A stretch of 64,000 nucleotides of DNA from Taxillus chinensis (taxonomy: Eukaryota > Streptophyta > Magnoliopsida > Santalales > Loranthaceae), in the NCBI GenBank assembly GCA_023512835.1, contig CM042089.1, positions 14,213,759 to 14,277,758 of the forward strand, given 5' to 3'. The translations under genes and the position numbers were made by a program. The notes below the pieces were generated by a model, which ran no database searches, was not told the origin of the DNA, and worked only from the letters and a program-made list of their open reading frames with translations. Positions within the stretch are counted from its first letter, which is position 1. Each line of letters begins with the position of its first letter. This document shows, in pieces, positions 23,349-36,800 of the stretch.

Positions 23349-25353
23349 AAATCCCAAAACATTATAGGAAGCTCTAATCACTGACCCAAAAATCTTGGGA
23401 GAGAATAAAGGACTCGAGGCCTTCATCCCCTTTAAGTGCATAAACTTGGCATTCATAGGACAACATGGTACAGACGGTGGAGTTCTCAATTGCCGAGGAT
23501 TGTGATCTTCTCACTTGCTATTCAAGGAGTTTGGAGAAGGGTGCCCTGGGTTTGGGAGATTAAAGGCGATCGTGTTTGGTTTGTGTCTTTTGATTGTTTG
23601 TTTGTGTATTTTGTTTATTTTGAGATTATATGCATACTAGTTTTTGGTTTCTTTTGGTTCCCCTTTACCGCATAAATTGGTTTCGTTGAACCGTTGATCC
23701 TAATGAACCTATTTTTGTTGAACCTGGTTTCATTCCCCTTCCTGCCCGTATAAGTTGTTTTCCCAGAAGATAAATTTGTTTTTCTTGAACATGGTTTTGT
23801 TCCCCTTCATTGTATAAGCTGTTTTCACAAAGGACAAATATGTTTGAACTTGTTTTGTTGAATCTGATTTTGTCCCCCCATTTATTGCCTAAGCTAGGTT
23901 TTTTTTAAAGAATAAGCCTGTTTTGTTAAACCTATTAATCCTATGGTCTATTTTGTATCTTTGTTTGGTTCTAATCACCACCGTATAGCTCTTAATTGTT
24001 TGTCTCTTGATGCCATATTTACACACCTGGCAATTATTCATCTGTATGTATTTTATTTTAGCTATGAGTATGATTTGTCTCCGCATAAGTCATAATGACT
24101 CGTTTATCGTTATGAACTTCTTGTAACTCGGCATGTCACTTCGCTCATCGTATTCAACTAGGTCTACTACGGGTTTATTAACATCCATTTTGATTGTGGC
24201 ACTCGTTTTTTGGTTTTTTTTACTAGTATTCGTTCGTATCTGTGTATACTTGGATGCAGGATTATTTCCTTGTCAAACATCAATTTTGCAAGGCTTAGTT
24301 AGCTTTTCATTTTTCTTTATTATGATGCTAAAATGTTGATGTGATAAGGTTTTTGTGACCCTTCTTGTAATATGTCAACCAAGGGGAAAAAAAGAAAAAG
24401 AAAAAAATAGAGAAAAAGAATTTTTTTTAACTCGTGATAGATGTCACCTATCATACACCTGTTTAAAATTTTATTTTAAAAAAATCAATAAATAAATAAA
24501 ATAAAATGTGTGGTTACCTTAAAATTATCTTTATAAAAATAAATAAATAAAAACTACAACAAAAAATGTTTTTACTAAAATGATTTTTTAAATAAACGCA
24601 AAAACGAGAAACCAAAAAAAATCCTTTTCTAGAAAACCAAGAATTTTAATTGAAACACAATCTAAATACAAAAAAAGATTCTTTTCTTTAAATAAAAATT
24701 AAGTTACTTTTTCGTCACATAGGATCGTTTCATAGATGGCGCTAACTCGTTTTTCATTAGAACCATCCAATAGCTTCATTAGAAAAATCGAATTTAAATC
24801 CCACTTAAACAAATAATTTTAAAAAATAAAAAAGTGAGAAACTCAATGCAATTAGGCAAATGAGCAAAATCTAATTTAAATAAGTAAAATCATGAAAGTG
24901 GATAAAATAAAGTAGAATGTTTTTGATTTTTAAGATAGGAGCAATTTTTTCTCATGATATTCATTTTGGTGATTAACTAAAAAAGAAAAGAGTTGATGGT
25001 ACTTTTGTTTTATGATAGGGATAATTTAAACTATGACACACGATTGTTACTAGAGGAGAATAAGATCACACAAGCGTAACTTTCAACTTTCAATTATTAG
25101 CTATCATCGAACTTCAAGCTAAATTTAAATATTTTTTTTACTTTTTCTATTATATTATTTGAATTATTAGCATATTTCTTATTTTTTAAATTTAATTTAA
25201 ATAAAAAAAAAATAAAAAATTCTTTTTAAACGGAAATAGTCAATATGAACTTCAATCGAAAACTCATATTATTCCTTACGGACTAAAAAATATATCCCTG
25301 CAACAAATTCAAAATTTTAAACATTATTAAATCAAACAAACTAAAATGCCTAT
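23349..25353. other. No recognised gene; T-rich then A-rich spacer
   Basis: 23,349-23,560 has moderate GC and short open frames (for example a minus-strand stretch reading RTPPSVPCCPMNAKFMHLKG) that I do not recognise. 23,560-24,350 is T-rich with repeated TTTTGTTGAACC-like words. 24,350-25,353 is A/T-rich with no coding signal. Confidence 0.5.
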
Positions 25354-25362
25354 TTAAGAGAA

Positions 25363-26392
25363 GGACGAAACTTACCTTCAATCCGGATTGGAGGAAGTCC
25401 TTCAATCCACCGACGTGGCATCATTTAAAGCTGTCACGTGTTAAAATTATTTCCACCATTTTCTCTTTCTTCTTACAATTGCGCGGAAACATTGAAGGCA
25501 AGGAGGGATGATTGGTTGAGGGGCGGGATGGCTCTGTCAAGGCTGAGGGCGATGAGGCAGTGGAGGTGGGCGATGGCAGTGGGGGATGGGACCGGTGAGG
25601 TTGTTATGGGAGAGATCTGGGGCTTGCAGTCGGGAGAGAGAGGTGAGGGAAGGGGGCAGGCGGTCGGAGAAGGTGTTATGGGCGAAAATCAGGGCAAGGC
25701 AGATGACTCCGCCTGGGGCACAACTCATGCCACGCCAGTGGCAGAAGTCGAAGCGCTCGTTGAGGGCGAAGTTGGAAGGGAGGGATGTTTTCCGTGTGGA
25801 TTTGTATTTTTGGCTGAATCAAATTAACTGCAGTGTGCAAATCATTTGTTATTGCATGTGATACGGATCCAATTCGTCGAAACCAAAACCTAAGACCTCG
25901 GACCACCTGTTCACGGTCGGGCTGGTCACGTCCTTGTACTGCTCCAACATTTGAATACTGTTTCAGGAGGGCGTGACTCAAATTGAACAGACGCACGAGA
26001 TCAAAGAACAAATCAGGCAAAAATAGAGCCTCCCTAATACCCAAAACAAAAACAATATCTGGGCATCTTGGATTTGTTCTTCTTGACGCTTGTTCTTCCA
26101 TTGGGGTCGGTCACTTCTGGAGGGATTCATAGCCACAAAGGAATCCATTCCCATAATAATTGTTACCATATGACAGATCAAATGAATTTATTTAGATTCA
26201 ATTTATTTTCATGTGAACTTGCCAAAGCCATCCCATCTTACAGCTGGAGTCGGAGGAGCCGTTTCAGGGATGATGATAGAAATAAATGATAGAAAATGGT
26301 GGAAATAATTTTAATACGTGGTAGCTTTAAATGCTGACACGTTGATGAATTGAAGGACTTCCTCCAACCTGGGTTGGAGGTAAGTTTTGTCC
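25363..26392. mobile_element. Pack-MULE (1,030 bp) with ~100-bp TIRs and 9-bp TSD
   Basis: Perfect 9-bp target-site duplication TTAAGAGAA at 25,354-25,362 and 26,393-26,401. Long terminal inverted repeats, 25,363-25,464 and about 26,291-26,392, share blocks such as TTGGAGGAAGTCCTTCAAT and AAAATTATTTCCACCATTTT. There is no transposase. Long TIRs plus 9-bp TSD are diagnostic of Mutator-like elements, and the inside carries a captured receptor-kinase fragment on the minus strand. Confidence 0.9.
25500..25805 (-). pseudogene. Captured fragment of an inactive LRR receptor kinase (PRK-like N-terminus)
   Basis: Minus strand, within the Pack-MULE: FALNERFDFCHWRGMSC, then LPPSLTSLSRLQAPDLSHNN and LTGPIP. 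This is the LRRNT cap (Cys pair with WRG between) plus the first leucine-rich repeat of the At5g67200-like / pollen-receptor-like kinase family. No kinase domain, transmembrane segment or signal peptide is present, and the next residues are Pro/His-rich and out of family. A 141-residue open frame at 25,676-26,101 on the same strand overlaps in another frame; I do not recognise it. Confidence 0.65.
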
Positions 26393-26401
26393 TTAAGAGA
26401 A

Positions 26402-26990
26402 TTAGTAGTAAAATTTAAATGCAGATTTCGAATATAAATAAATTAATTAAAACTTTTAACTAATTTACTATTAATATTCTAAATTATTCATGTGAAATTT
26501 TAAATTCAAAATAATAAATGCTCAATAATAAATCTACTATATTTTCAATCACAATAAATGATCAACAACATGATTTGCATCCACATATATCCAGTAATTT
26601 CATCCGGTTTATTTTAATTATCACTTGCAAAATTAATACATGAACAGAATTAGCTCAACACAATATACATATACGGATCTGATATTTTTCCCTTATAAAA
26701 CAAAAAGTGGAAAATAGAAATTAACAATAATTAAACAAAGTACTATTATATTAAAATAATAAACCTGCACAACTACCTAACCATCAAAAATCTGCTTCAG
26801 CCACTCGGATAATCAAGCTTGAAAAACAAACTTCAATAAAAGTTGACCACTAATCCATGGGAAGCATCATGCAGTATAATGTCACTATCCAACTATGGTA
26901 TATCCCTGAGAGGATCCATGCATAGCCTAAACCTACCCTTGCTTCTTTTTCTTTGTTTTTGAGTCACCCGATGTGTAACAATACAACCAC
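26402..26990. other. AT-rich DNA downstream of WDR55
   Basis: Lies between the Pack-MULE and the last WDR55 exon. Likely contains the WDR55 3' UTR at its upper end, but no poly(A) signal can be assigned with confidence. Confidence 0.4.
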
Positions 26991-26995
26991 TGGAA

Positions 26996-27824
26996 CTACA
27001 AGTCCGCAAAAAAAATTGTTTAACGTCCTTCCATTTGTTCCCGTCCCCCCCTACGCAGACAAAGACGATATATCAATACATAAAGTGCTGAAAAATAAAG
27101 AATTCATCAAATAAATGAAACTTGCTTTAAAAACAATTACTTCTGTTCGAAAACAATTGCTTTAAATGACATCAATAAAATGTCTCCACAGTATTCTTCC
27201 GCTACAAAAAATTAGAGTTCGAAAGAGGTCTACAGGCATAAATTTGGAATCAATCACCTTATTCTATTCATTCTAACGTCTATACAGAAGTAAGGGCATA
27301 TAAAAAATTGATGTAAAAGCTCCGATAGTGATGTGCAATATGCAGTAGTGATGCATCCATACGCGTAACACTGTTTTAGTCGTATTTGATATAGCCCAAT
27401 GTAAATAAATATAATGGACAATGACATTATTCAACACCATCTGTAAATGCATACCTTGGGAAGCTTTTGGAAAATTGGTATCATCATCCATATCATCTGT
27501 GTCTTTTTGATAATTTTGCAATAGGTCATCCAAATCCCAAAGCTACAAAAAGAAAATACACAGGTTGAGGTGAATAAGTTTATGCAGGATTATAAAAATA
27601 ACAGTCCAAAATTTTTCATTGAAAAATATAATAAATAGCATTAAATAGTCTTATAAACTATAGGGCAAAAATTTCATTGAAAAATATAATAAATAATAAC
27701 TCCACAACTTTAACAAAAAAAAAAAAAAAAACCTAATGTGCAGCAGTGAAACCAGCCAGCCTGTAGTTCTATTATGTATATTTTGGCTACTACACACGTT
27801 TCTCACAAAAATGTACACACACAC

Positions 27825-27864
<40 letters not shown>

Positions 27865-30800
27865 CACCTTTAAAATCTCATCATGTGATATACTGCCGAG
27901 AAATTTTTTATCATGTGAAAAGGCTACAAAACCAAACATATACACAGATTAATATGAATTTTTTAAGGCCGCTCAAGAGAAACACCTTTCCCATGAAAAG
28001 ATAAAGCAACTACAAACAAAACACTTAGCCCCGTACACATTAGGATAAAAAATAATCGCAAACAATATTATAAAATTAAGTGTCAAAGTGTTGCTTAAGC
28101 ATCCTTGTAGGATGTTCGCATACCGAACACTTTGCCAAGGTTTTTCTCGTTTGTTTTTGAAAATTGGACCATAATAACAGGTAATCTTATTGATAGATCT
28201 TTCATCCTTTCTACAATTTTCGCTGCTATGAGTAAGTCTAATAGTCTTTTTTTTATATAATTAATAATTTTGATTTTTGAGTAATTTGACGCTATTAAAT
28301 TTGATTATTAGTCTATTGGTAATTTGATAAATTGATACCACTTTAATATTTTTATTGATAAATGAAAATTCAATCTTTCTCCTTGTGTTCAATTTTAATG
28401 ATGCCAATTTGAATTTAATCAATCTATTATTTGATTATTTTTGAATAATTTAATTATTTGAACTAAATGTTTATTCATACTAAATTATTAATTTTGTAAT
28501 AATATTACTTAATTTTTCATATTAATTATATTTCCTAAGGAAATTCCATTTGTCTTTGCGGAGCCAATCCCAAGCTCGAACAAAAGAAGATGAATGCAAT
28601 AGATTGATAGGTGTAAAACTTGTCAATTACTATGAATATATAAGAATTTGAGTTGGGGTGTACCCTTCAGAGTGACATGCTATCTCGGATCCTGGTTGAG
28701 AAGATAAATTAGAAAGGGCTGCTAAATTGTTGCCCAGAAGCAACACACCACATCAAGCCTTAGGTATGTTGACAAATGAGCAAGACTACTCATAACCAAA
28801 GGGGCCTATGTGGGTCAAGAAGCTTCGTCAGAAAGATAGGTATAGCCCCACAAGGCTTGTCTGAGTGATTGGATACATAGACCTTACAATAGAAAGTCAA
28901 CCATGTGATCCCGATCGCTAGTATTGTAGGTGTAAAATGGAGTGGGGATTAAAAAAAATTAAGAGACAAGTATACGATTAGATTATCCCTATTGCCATAG
29001 GATTACACCAATGAACTATGTAGTTATATTTAAGATAAGGTACCTTGGTGTATGAAAGTATGATCAGACTCAATGCTAAAGTCAACTCATGCGTGCGTCC
29101 GCTAAAGGTTCCAAGGTTTGAAACTTATCGTGACATAAACAATGTATATAAAATGTAACTTTAGAAAGCATTATAAGTTCAATGGTGACAAAGTAGGACT
29201 ATGCACTCACCCCTTACCAAGGTATGAATGTTTTTGCTCTCTTGGATCCATAATACAATGCAATGGTGGCATAAAAGTTGACATTCATCATTGGATCTAA
29301 GCAAGTTGGTTGACAATTGAAATTGAGACAAGCCTCAAAAATCTGATGTGATCATAGGATAGCCCTAAAGTTGAAAAATCAGTTTTATGAAATGGCTATT
29401 AGGCCAACTTTGTTATATGGTAGTGAGTGTTTAGTGATTCACAAAGAACAAAAACAAAATGAGAGTGGTAGACATGCATGTTATAATGGATATGGTAAAA
29501 CATCAAAAGATAAAATTAGGAATGAAAATTTCCATCATAATTATTAAAAGTGCAAGGCGCACTTAAGAAAAAAAAAAATCACAGGTTTGAGGAAAGCGAG
29601 TCATACACTTTATAAATTTTTTTCTTCTAAAATATACTAATAAAATAAGCAAACCAATTTAAACATAAATAAGTAAACATGAACTATTTAAATATGAAAT
29701 TATTATAGCTCAAAAGTTTAAAGGATTAAAATTCAAAATAATATAATTTTAAACTTAATTATAAATACTAAGAAAAAATCTAAACATCAAGCTCATAAGA
29801 AAAAAACACATCACCACTAGACTTGTAACCCTCAAAACTTACTTTATTTCTTAAGAATTTGCCACTACTTTCTCATATAATATATTTGGTGTTGTCATAG
29901 AATACATAGAAAAAAGGATAGTAGACAAAAAAAAAAGACAACAGGAGAGAGTCGAGCACGGACAACAAGCAACGGAATAGCAAGCGAAAAACAAAATGAG
30001 GATAGCGGCAAAGCAGATGACAAACTGCCAAAAACGGACATCAACATAGTAGAAGCAATCACACGATTGAGGAAAAAAAAAAGAACACAAGACAACAAGA
30101 TAGGAGGAGAGCAGATGACATTTTTCTCATTTTATTACATGTTTTAGTTCTATTATAAAATAATAAATGTTATGGGTGTTTATAAATGTTAAAATTTATT
30201 ATCATTAATTATAAAATAAAAGTAAGTAAAATATGTATACACAATATACCATACACTAGACGACTAAATTTGTATCCCAGGTTGTCACGGATTGAGGCTT
30301 ATCTTAGCACACTTAGGCTATTTGGGGGTATTTTCCCTAGTAAAGTATTGTAACGTAACTTATAGAGTAAGTTGTAGAGATTTTAGATTTCGATCATATA
30401 TGATGTCTCCTAGTGATATAGACGGAAAAGTGTTAACATCTATATGTAGGGGGTGATGTTGTAAAGCTTTTAAGCAATCAATACAATCGTTTGTTGCCTT
30501 TGTTCAATCGTTTTTTCCGCTAAGCGCTTCCCTACACAATTGCTTTACAATGGATCGATGGGTTCCGATCCAAATGCGACGAGTTAGGGTGACCTAACGT
30601 TCCTTCGTACGGGTGGGAACTAGGTGCCGCACTGGTTAAGCTACTATAAAGGCTAACCCCGTGACAAGTTATATCGAGCATAGTTCGGTGTTAAAGTTCG
30701 GTGGAACAATCAAAACTTCGAGACGGTGTAAAAATGACAAACGGATGATCCATTGTCATTAGTCTTTGGTGGGCACGAAGGCCGCGAGAAGGAGCAAACC

Positions 30801-33800
30801 ACTAAGGAACGAAGGAGAGATAAGTTCGTTTCGAGAGAAACATGTCCACTGGAGAGTCGGCTAGCCAAAGTAGAGTTGGCGTTAACCGACCTGGATGGAA
30901 ATGATTAAGGAGCACTCGGAAGCATCGAAAGGCCGGACTCGGAGGGTGAGGAAAGCTATGGAAGTATCCAAGGACTTCTCAACTCTGTCATGGACGACAT
31001 GAACTCTCGATTCGAGGGCTTGAAGGGTTCTCTCATGTCCCAAATCCTGGTGATGCAAGAGGAAATCAAAGAAATCAAGGCGAATTGGTCTCTCTGCAAG
31101 ATGGCGGTCACCCAAGGTGGCGTTAGCAGCCATTCCAGCTTCAAAATCGACGTGCTGAAACCTAAGACCTATGCTGGGTCAAGAAATGCGAGGGAGTTAG
31201 ACAACTTCCTCTGGACCATGGAGCAATACTTTGATACCTTGAACATTGTCGACGAGGCAAAGAAGGTGAAGACCGCTCCACTATACTTAGTCGATTCGGC
31301 TATGGTATGGTGGAGGCGACGATATGCCGACAAGGAGTGCACTTATGTATCATTGACAACCTGGGCGAATTTCAAGCGGGAGATCAAGGCCCGGTTCTAT
31401 CCCAGGAATGCGGAAGACGAGTCCTGGGCGAAACTTCGACGCCTTACCCACAAAGGCACGGTGCGGGAGTACGTCCATGAATTTTTCGAGCCGATATTGG
31501 AGATCCCGGATATGTCCGCGAAGGATTCACTATTTTCCTTCATGGACGAATTGCAACAATGGGCAAAGTTGGAACTGCAGCGGAGAAATGTACAGGACCT
31601 GGCATCGGCCATGGCGGTGGCAGAATCACTCATCAAATACAAGAAGCCGAAGAAGACCACCAGTTCTTCATCGACTTCCAAGGCGAACAGGTTCCACAAG
31701 GAGAAACGTGGGGGGAGACAACCGAAATGAAGGAAAAGGGAGACCCTTCCAACCGTTTAGGGACTTTCGCCCAAAACATTTTGCAAATAGTTTCAAGGAC
31801 GAGGAGAAGCCAAGGATCTCCTCTTTCCTTTGTGAAGGCCCTCACAAGGCATTCGAGTGCCCGAAGCGCTCCAAGCTCTCCGCGATGATCAACGAAGACG
31901 AAGAGAGGAATGCGAGGGATCCACGACTTGGTTCCTTGCAACTCCTCAATGCAATCAAGGCGAAGATGGAGGTGCCACCATCCGGACGACAAAAGGGGCA
32001 CATGTACGTGCTCGCTAAGGCCAACAACCTTGAAACTAAGGCCTTGGTGGACACGGGTGCGACCAACAACTTCATCAAGGTCGAAGAAGCTCGTAGGCCG
32101 GGGATAGTCTACAAGGAAGAGAAGCGGCGGCCGAAGGCGCTGAACTCCGGTGCGATCCAATCCATGGCGTGGCTCAAGGTGTCGAGCTAAGTATCGGCGA
32201 GTGGAGAGGCAAGGTGAATCTCTCCGTAGTGTCAATGGACGACTAGCCCATGGTGCTAGGGATGGAGTTCGTTGACCACGTGCGGGCAATTCCAATTCCA
32301 AGCACCAACACAATGTGCATCATGGACGAGGGAAAGGCATGCATGGTGAAGGTAATGAGGGAGGAAGAACTCAAGACGAAGTCTCTTTCGGCGCTCCAAC
32401 CGTCCAAAGGAGTTAGGCGACAGGAGCCAACCTTCATTGCCATGGTGAAGGAAGAATGCCCAAGTGTTGGGGAGGAGCCCCCAACCGAAGTGAAGGCGGT
32501 CCTTGAAGAGTTTGGGGACGTTATTCCACCCGAACTCCCCCAACAACTTCCGTCGAAGCGAGAGGTGGACCACAAGATCGAGTTGGAGGCCGGTGCAAGG
32601 TGTCTTGCTACGGTGCCCTATCGGATGGCACCTCCGGGAGTTGGAGGAACTTCGGAAACAATCGAAGGACTTGTTGAATGCCGGGTTCATTCGGCCATCC
32701 AAAGCGCCATTTGGAGAACCGGTGTTGTTCCAAAAGAAGCACGATGGATCGATGCGGCTATGCATTGACTATAGGGCGCCGAACAAGATAACGGTGAAGA
32801 ACATCTACCTCATCCCACTCATATCCGACCTCTTTGATCAACTTGGTGCGCGAGATGGTTCTCAAAGCTAGACTTGCGGTCGGGATATTAGCAAGTGCGG
32901 ATAGCCAAAGGTGATGAGGCAAAGACGGCATGCGTCACAAGATATGGCTCTTACGAGTTCTTGGTGATGCCCTTTGGCCTCACAAACACCCCAGCCACAT
33001 TTAGACGTTGATGAACCGGATCTTCCAACCATACTTGGATAAATTCGTCGTGGTGTACCTTGATGACATTGTCATCTACAAGAAGACCTTGGAGGAGCAC
33101 AAGGCACACCTATAACGGGTTTTCCAAATCTTAAGGGAGAGCCAACTCTTTATGAAGAAGAAAAAATATGACTTTGCGAAGAAGGAGGTGCCCTTCTTGA
33201 GTCACATCATTGCGGCGGCAAACTAAAGATGAATAACAAGAAAGTGTTAGCCATCAAGGAATGGAAGACGCCCAAGAAAGTCCCTAAAATGCGTTCCTTC
33301 CTTGGCTTGGTTAACTACTATAGAAGATTCATCTCTGGCTATTCTCACATTGTCGCACCCTTGATGGAACTACAGAAGAAGAACAAGACTTCGGTGTGGG
33401 ATGATACTTGCTGAGAGGCATTCGAGAAGTTAAAGCAAGTCGTGACAAATAGACCGGTGATGGCACTGCCGAACCATACAAAGCCTTATGAAGTTCACAC
33501 GGATGCTTCAGGCTTTGCCATCGGTGGAGTTCTAATGCAGGAGAGGCACCCTGTTGCATATGAAAGTCGAAAACTCAATAGCACTGAACGGAGGTACGCA
33601 GTGCATGAAAAGAAGATGACGGCAGTTATGCATTGCCTTCGGGTGTGGAGATATTACTTGCTAGGGTCCAAGTTCGTGGTGAAGACGGACAACATTGCTA
33701 CGAGTTATTTCCTAACTCAAAGAAAATTAACTCCGAAGCAAGCACAATAGCAAGGACTCCTAGCGGAATTTGACTTTATGCTCGAATACAAACCGAGCAC

Positions 33801-36800
33801 AAATAATGTGGTTGCTGATGCACTAAGTTGGAAGGCAGAACTTGCAGCCATTAGCCAACCACAATTCCCCCTGGTGGACAAACTGAAGGAAGGAATGGAG
33901 CACGATCCATTAGCCAAGTCCTTGGTGAAATGCATCAAGGCCGGAAAGATGAGACGATTTTGGCTAAGGAATAACTTGCACCATACTCGAGAGGAACGGG
34001 TGTACGTTCCTAAATGGGGAAGTTTGAGGAGAGACATCCTCCAAGAATGTCATGACTCGCGGTAGGCTGGCCATCCCGAGTCGATCGTACCTTGGCGTTG
34101 GTGGAACGAAACTCTTATTGGCCTCAATCGTACGAGGACGTCCAAGTGTACGTGAGGACTTGTCTTGTGTGCCAACAAGACAAGATAGAGAATCAACAAT
34201 CGGCGGGACTATTAGAACCTTTGCCTACTCGAAAAGACCTTGGAAAAGTGTTTCGATGGACTTCATTGTTTGTCTCCCAAGATCCGAAGGATGCAGTACG
34301 ATCATTGTGGTGGTCAACCGATTCTTTAAGTATGGAGTTTTCATTCCAGCTTCGAAGGACTGCACGGCGAATGACACGGCCCGACTATTCTTCAAGTACG
34401 TGGTGAAGTACTGGGCATTCCAAAGACAATTGTGAGCAATCGGGACTCACGATTTATCGGCGGTCTTGGACCGAAATGTTCGTATAATGGGTTCGGACTT
34501 AAACTTTTCAACAAGTTACCACCCACAAACAGACGGCCAAACCGAACGTGTCAATGGCTTACCTGGAGTCAGTATCCGAGGCACTACGTGAGTGCCAATC
34601 AAAGAAATTGAGCCAAGTTGCTGGACATAGCCCAATTCTCATATAACTTGCCGAAGAGCGAGTCCACGAACGAGAGCCCGTTCGAACTCGCAACTGGGGG
34701 CAGCAACCATTGACGCCCACTTCCATCACTCGGGGGTATACTGGAAAGAGCCCTGCGGCATTCAAGTTTGCAAAAGGATGGCATGAACAGAGTAACCGCC
34801 AGGGCATACTTGCACCAAATCGGCGAAGAAGATGAAGAAGTGAGCGGATCAACAAAGGAGGCCCTTAGAATTTCAAGAAGGAGACATGGTGATACTCAAA
34901 CTCCTTTCGCGCCAAACCAAAGCACTTAGGCAATTGCATAAAGGTTTAGTGCGCCGATATGAGGGGTCTTTCAAAGTACTTAAGAGAGTTAGAAAGGTCT
35001 CATACAAATTGAACCTTCCGACTAACTTACAAAGGCATCCGGTGTTCCACGTTACTTTACTCAAGCCTTATCACGAAGACTTGAAAGATACGAGCGGACA
35101 ACGGGCGATGCGGACACCAACAAGATCAACAGGCAAGACCTACGACAAAGAGATAGAGAAAATCCATTCTCGTAGAGTCGTGCCAAGAAGAGGCGTAGAT
35201 CCAAGCCAGGATGGAGTACTATGTCCAATGAAAGAACAAGCCGGTTGAAGAGGCAAGTCTGGGAGGAGGAAGAGGATCTGGGGCAATTCTCTAAGGAGAT
35301 TGAAGAGTACCGTGAAAGAGTCGAACGCTACATCAGGCGGTTTGACAAGCTCGAAGAAGCCAAAGACGCAACAAGGACTGCTGCGAAATCGAGTGGGGGG
35401 AGAATGTCACGAACCGAGGCTTATCCTAGCACACTTAGGCTATTTTGGGGCATTTCCCCCCTTGTAAAGTATTGTAACATAACTTATCGAGTAAGTTGTA
35501 GAGATTTTAGATTTCGATCATATATGATGTCTCCTAGTGACATAACATCTATATGTAAGGGAGTGATGTTGTAAAGCTTTCAAACAATCAATACAATCGT
35601 TTGTTGCCTTCGTTTAATCGTTTTTCCGCTAAGCGCTTCCCTACACAATTGCTTTACAACGGATCGATGGGTTCCGATCCAAATGTGACGATTAGTTAAG
35701 CCGACCTAGCGTTCCTTCGTACGGGTAGGAACTAGGTGCCGCACAGGTTAAACTCGCTATAAAGGCTGACCCCGTGACACGGTGGAGATCATTTTTAATT
35801 GTCAACTATCATAAACAACAAGCTAAACTCAAACAAGAAGGGAAGGACGACGTATATATTAAAGAATTTTATAGACTCTAAAATCTGGTTAGGGGATGGT
35901 CAAAAAAAGTCACTACTAGGACCTTTATTGAAGAGTTAAAGTTGTGATTAGCAAGAGAGTTGAAATTAAAGCAACCTCAATGAGTGTGCAAAGCAATAAG
36001 AGATTGTAGAAATTTTCATCAGCGGAAAGTAGAGTCTAACAAAGACCAAGAATACCAAAGGAAGAGGATGGTTCCAAGAAAGACAACAAAGTAGAAAAAA
36101 TACATATGAAAAGGTTAAAGAAAAAATCAAGAAGGGCATTTATTTCAAATGTAAAGAGAGTAGAATAGAACCATCAGTGTCAATATAAGAAGGAATTCAT
36201 GATGAATGATTAGTCATTCAAATGCAAACATCACCACTAATGATGATAGAGGGTTGAGGATGATTAAATTGGAAAAAGATAGCAAAGGTGAGTTATCTCT
36301 TGATGCTAAGTGATAAGGGATCACCAACACCTCAAGTTCCTAACCATCAAGTTTATGGTGACCATTGCAGCTTTTGAAGACCCCATGAAATGATTGAACA
36401 ATTGCTATTTGTCTTGTGTGTTTTAAGACAATATCTTTATTTTGATTTTTTTTGTTTTCTTTTATTAGGAAAGTGGGGTCAACTTTAGGCCTATAAAAAA
36501 CCCTCCTTAGTATGTATTGCAGGCAGAGATCTTTTCTTGGGAATTGAGAATTATTTTTCTTTTCTATCAAAAGAAAGCTTTTGAGAGAAGAGAGCATTGA
36601 TGATTGATCTTGCTTAGTTGTTCTTGATTGTGTCAATCTCCTTAGAGATTGGTTTTTCAAGCCTCCATAAGCCTCCTCCTTGTGCTTGGCTACCATGTCC
36701 AATGTGTAAGGTTGTAATCAATGGAGTCTTTTCATCGGTTGGTTCATTTCTTGATTCATAGAACATGAGTTGTTCTATTGTTTGATTTGGTTTTATTTTC

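Larger units (their letters stand above)
30283..35779 (+). mobile_element. Ty3/gypsy chromovirus-type LTR retrotransposon (element 1, 5.5 kb)
   Basis: 5' LTR 30,283-30,666 and 3' LTR 35,405-35,779, both starting TGTCACG and ending CCGTGACA. A degenerate initiator-Met tRNA primer site (ATATCGAGC) follows the 5' LTR, and a polypurine tract GAGTGGGGGGAGA precedes the 3' LTR. Coding order is gag, protease, RT, RNase H, integrase, chromodomain-like end, all damaged. The small size and short LTRs fit a Reina- or Galadriel-type chromovirus. No clear TSD: flanks are CAGGT and CGGTG. Confidence 0.88.

Noticed and set aside
23226..23489. 87-codon minus-strand frame with poly-Gly
   Set aside because: The Gly run comes from the C18 homopolymer joining NLR debris to unrelated sequence; not a credible protein.
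27774..28004. ORF with poly-Arg-Glu stretch
   Set aside because: Read through the (GA)18 microsatellite on the strand opposite to WDR55 exon 13.
31633..32313. 226-codon minus-strand frame in gypsy element 1, plus a 260-codon plus-strand frame
   Set aside because: Antisense shadow of gag-protease; the long plus-strand frame switches from an unrelated reading into the true protease frame.
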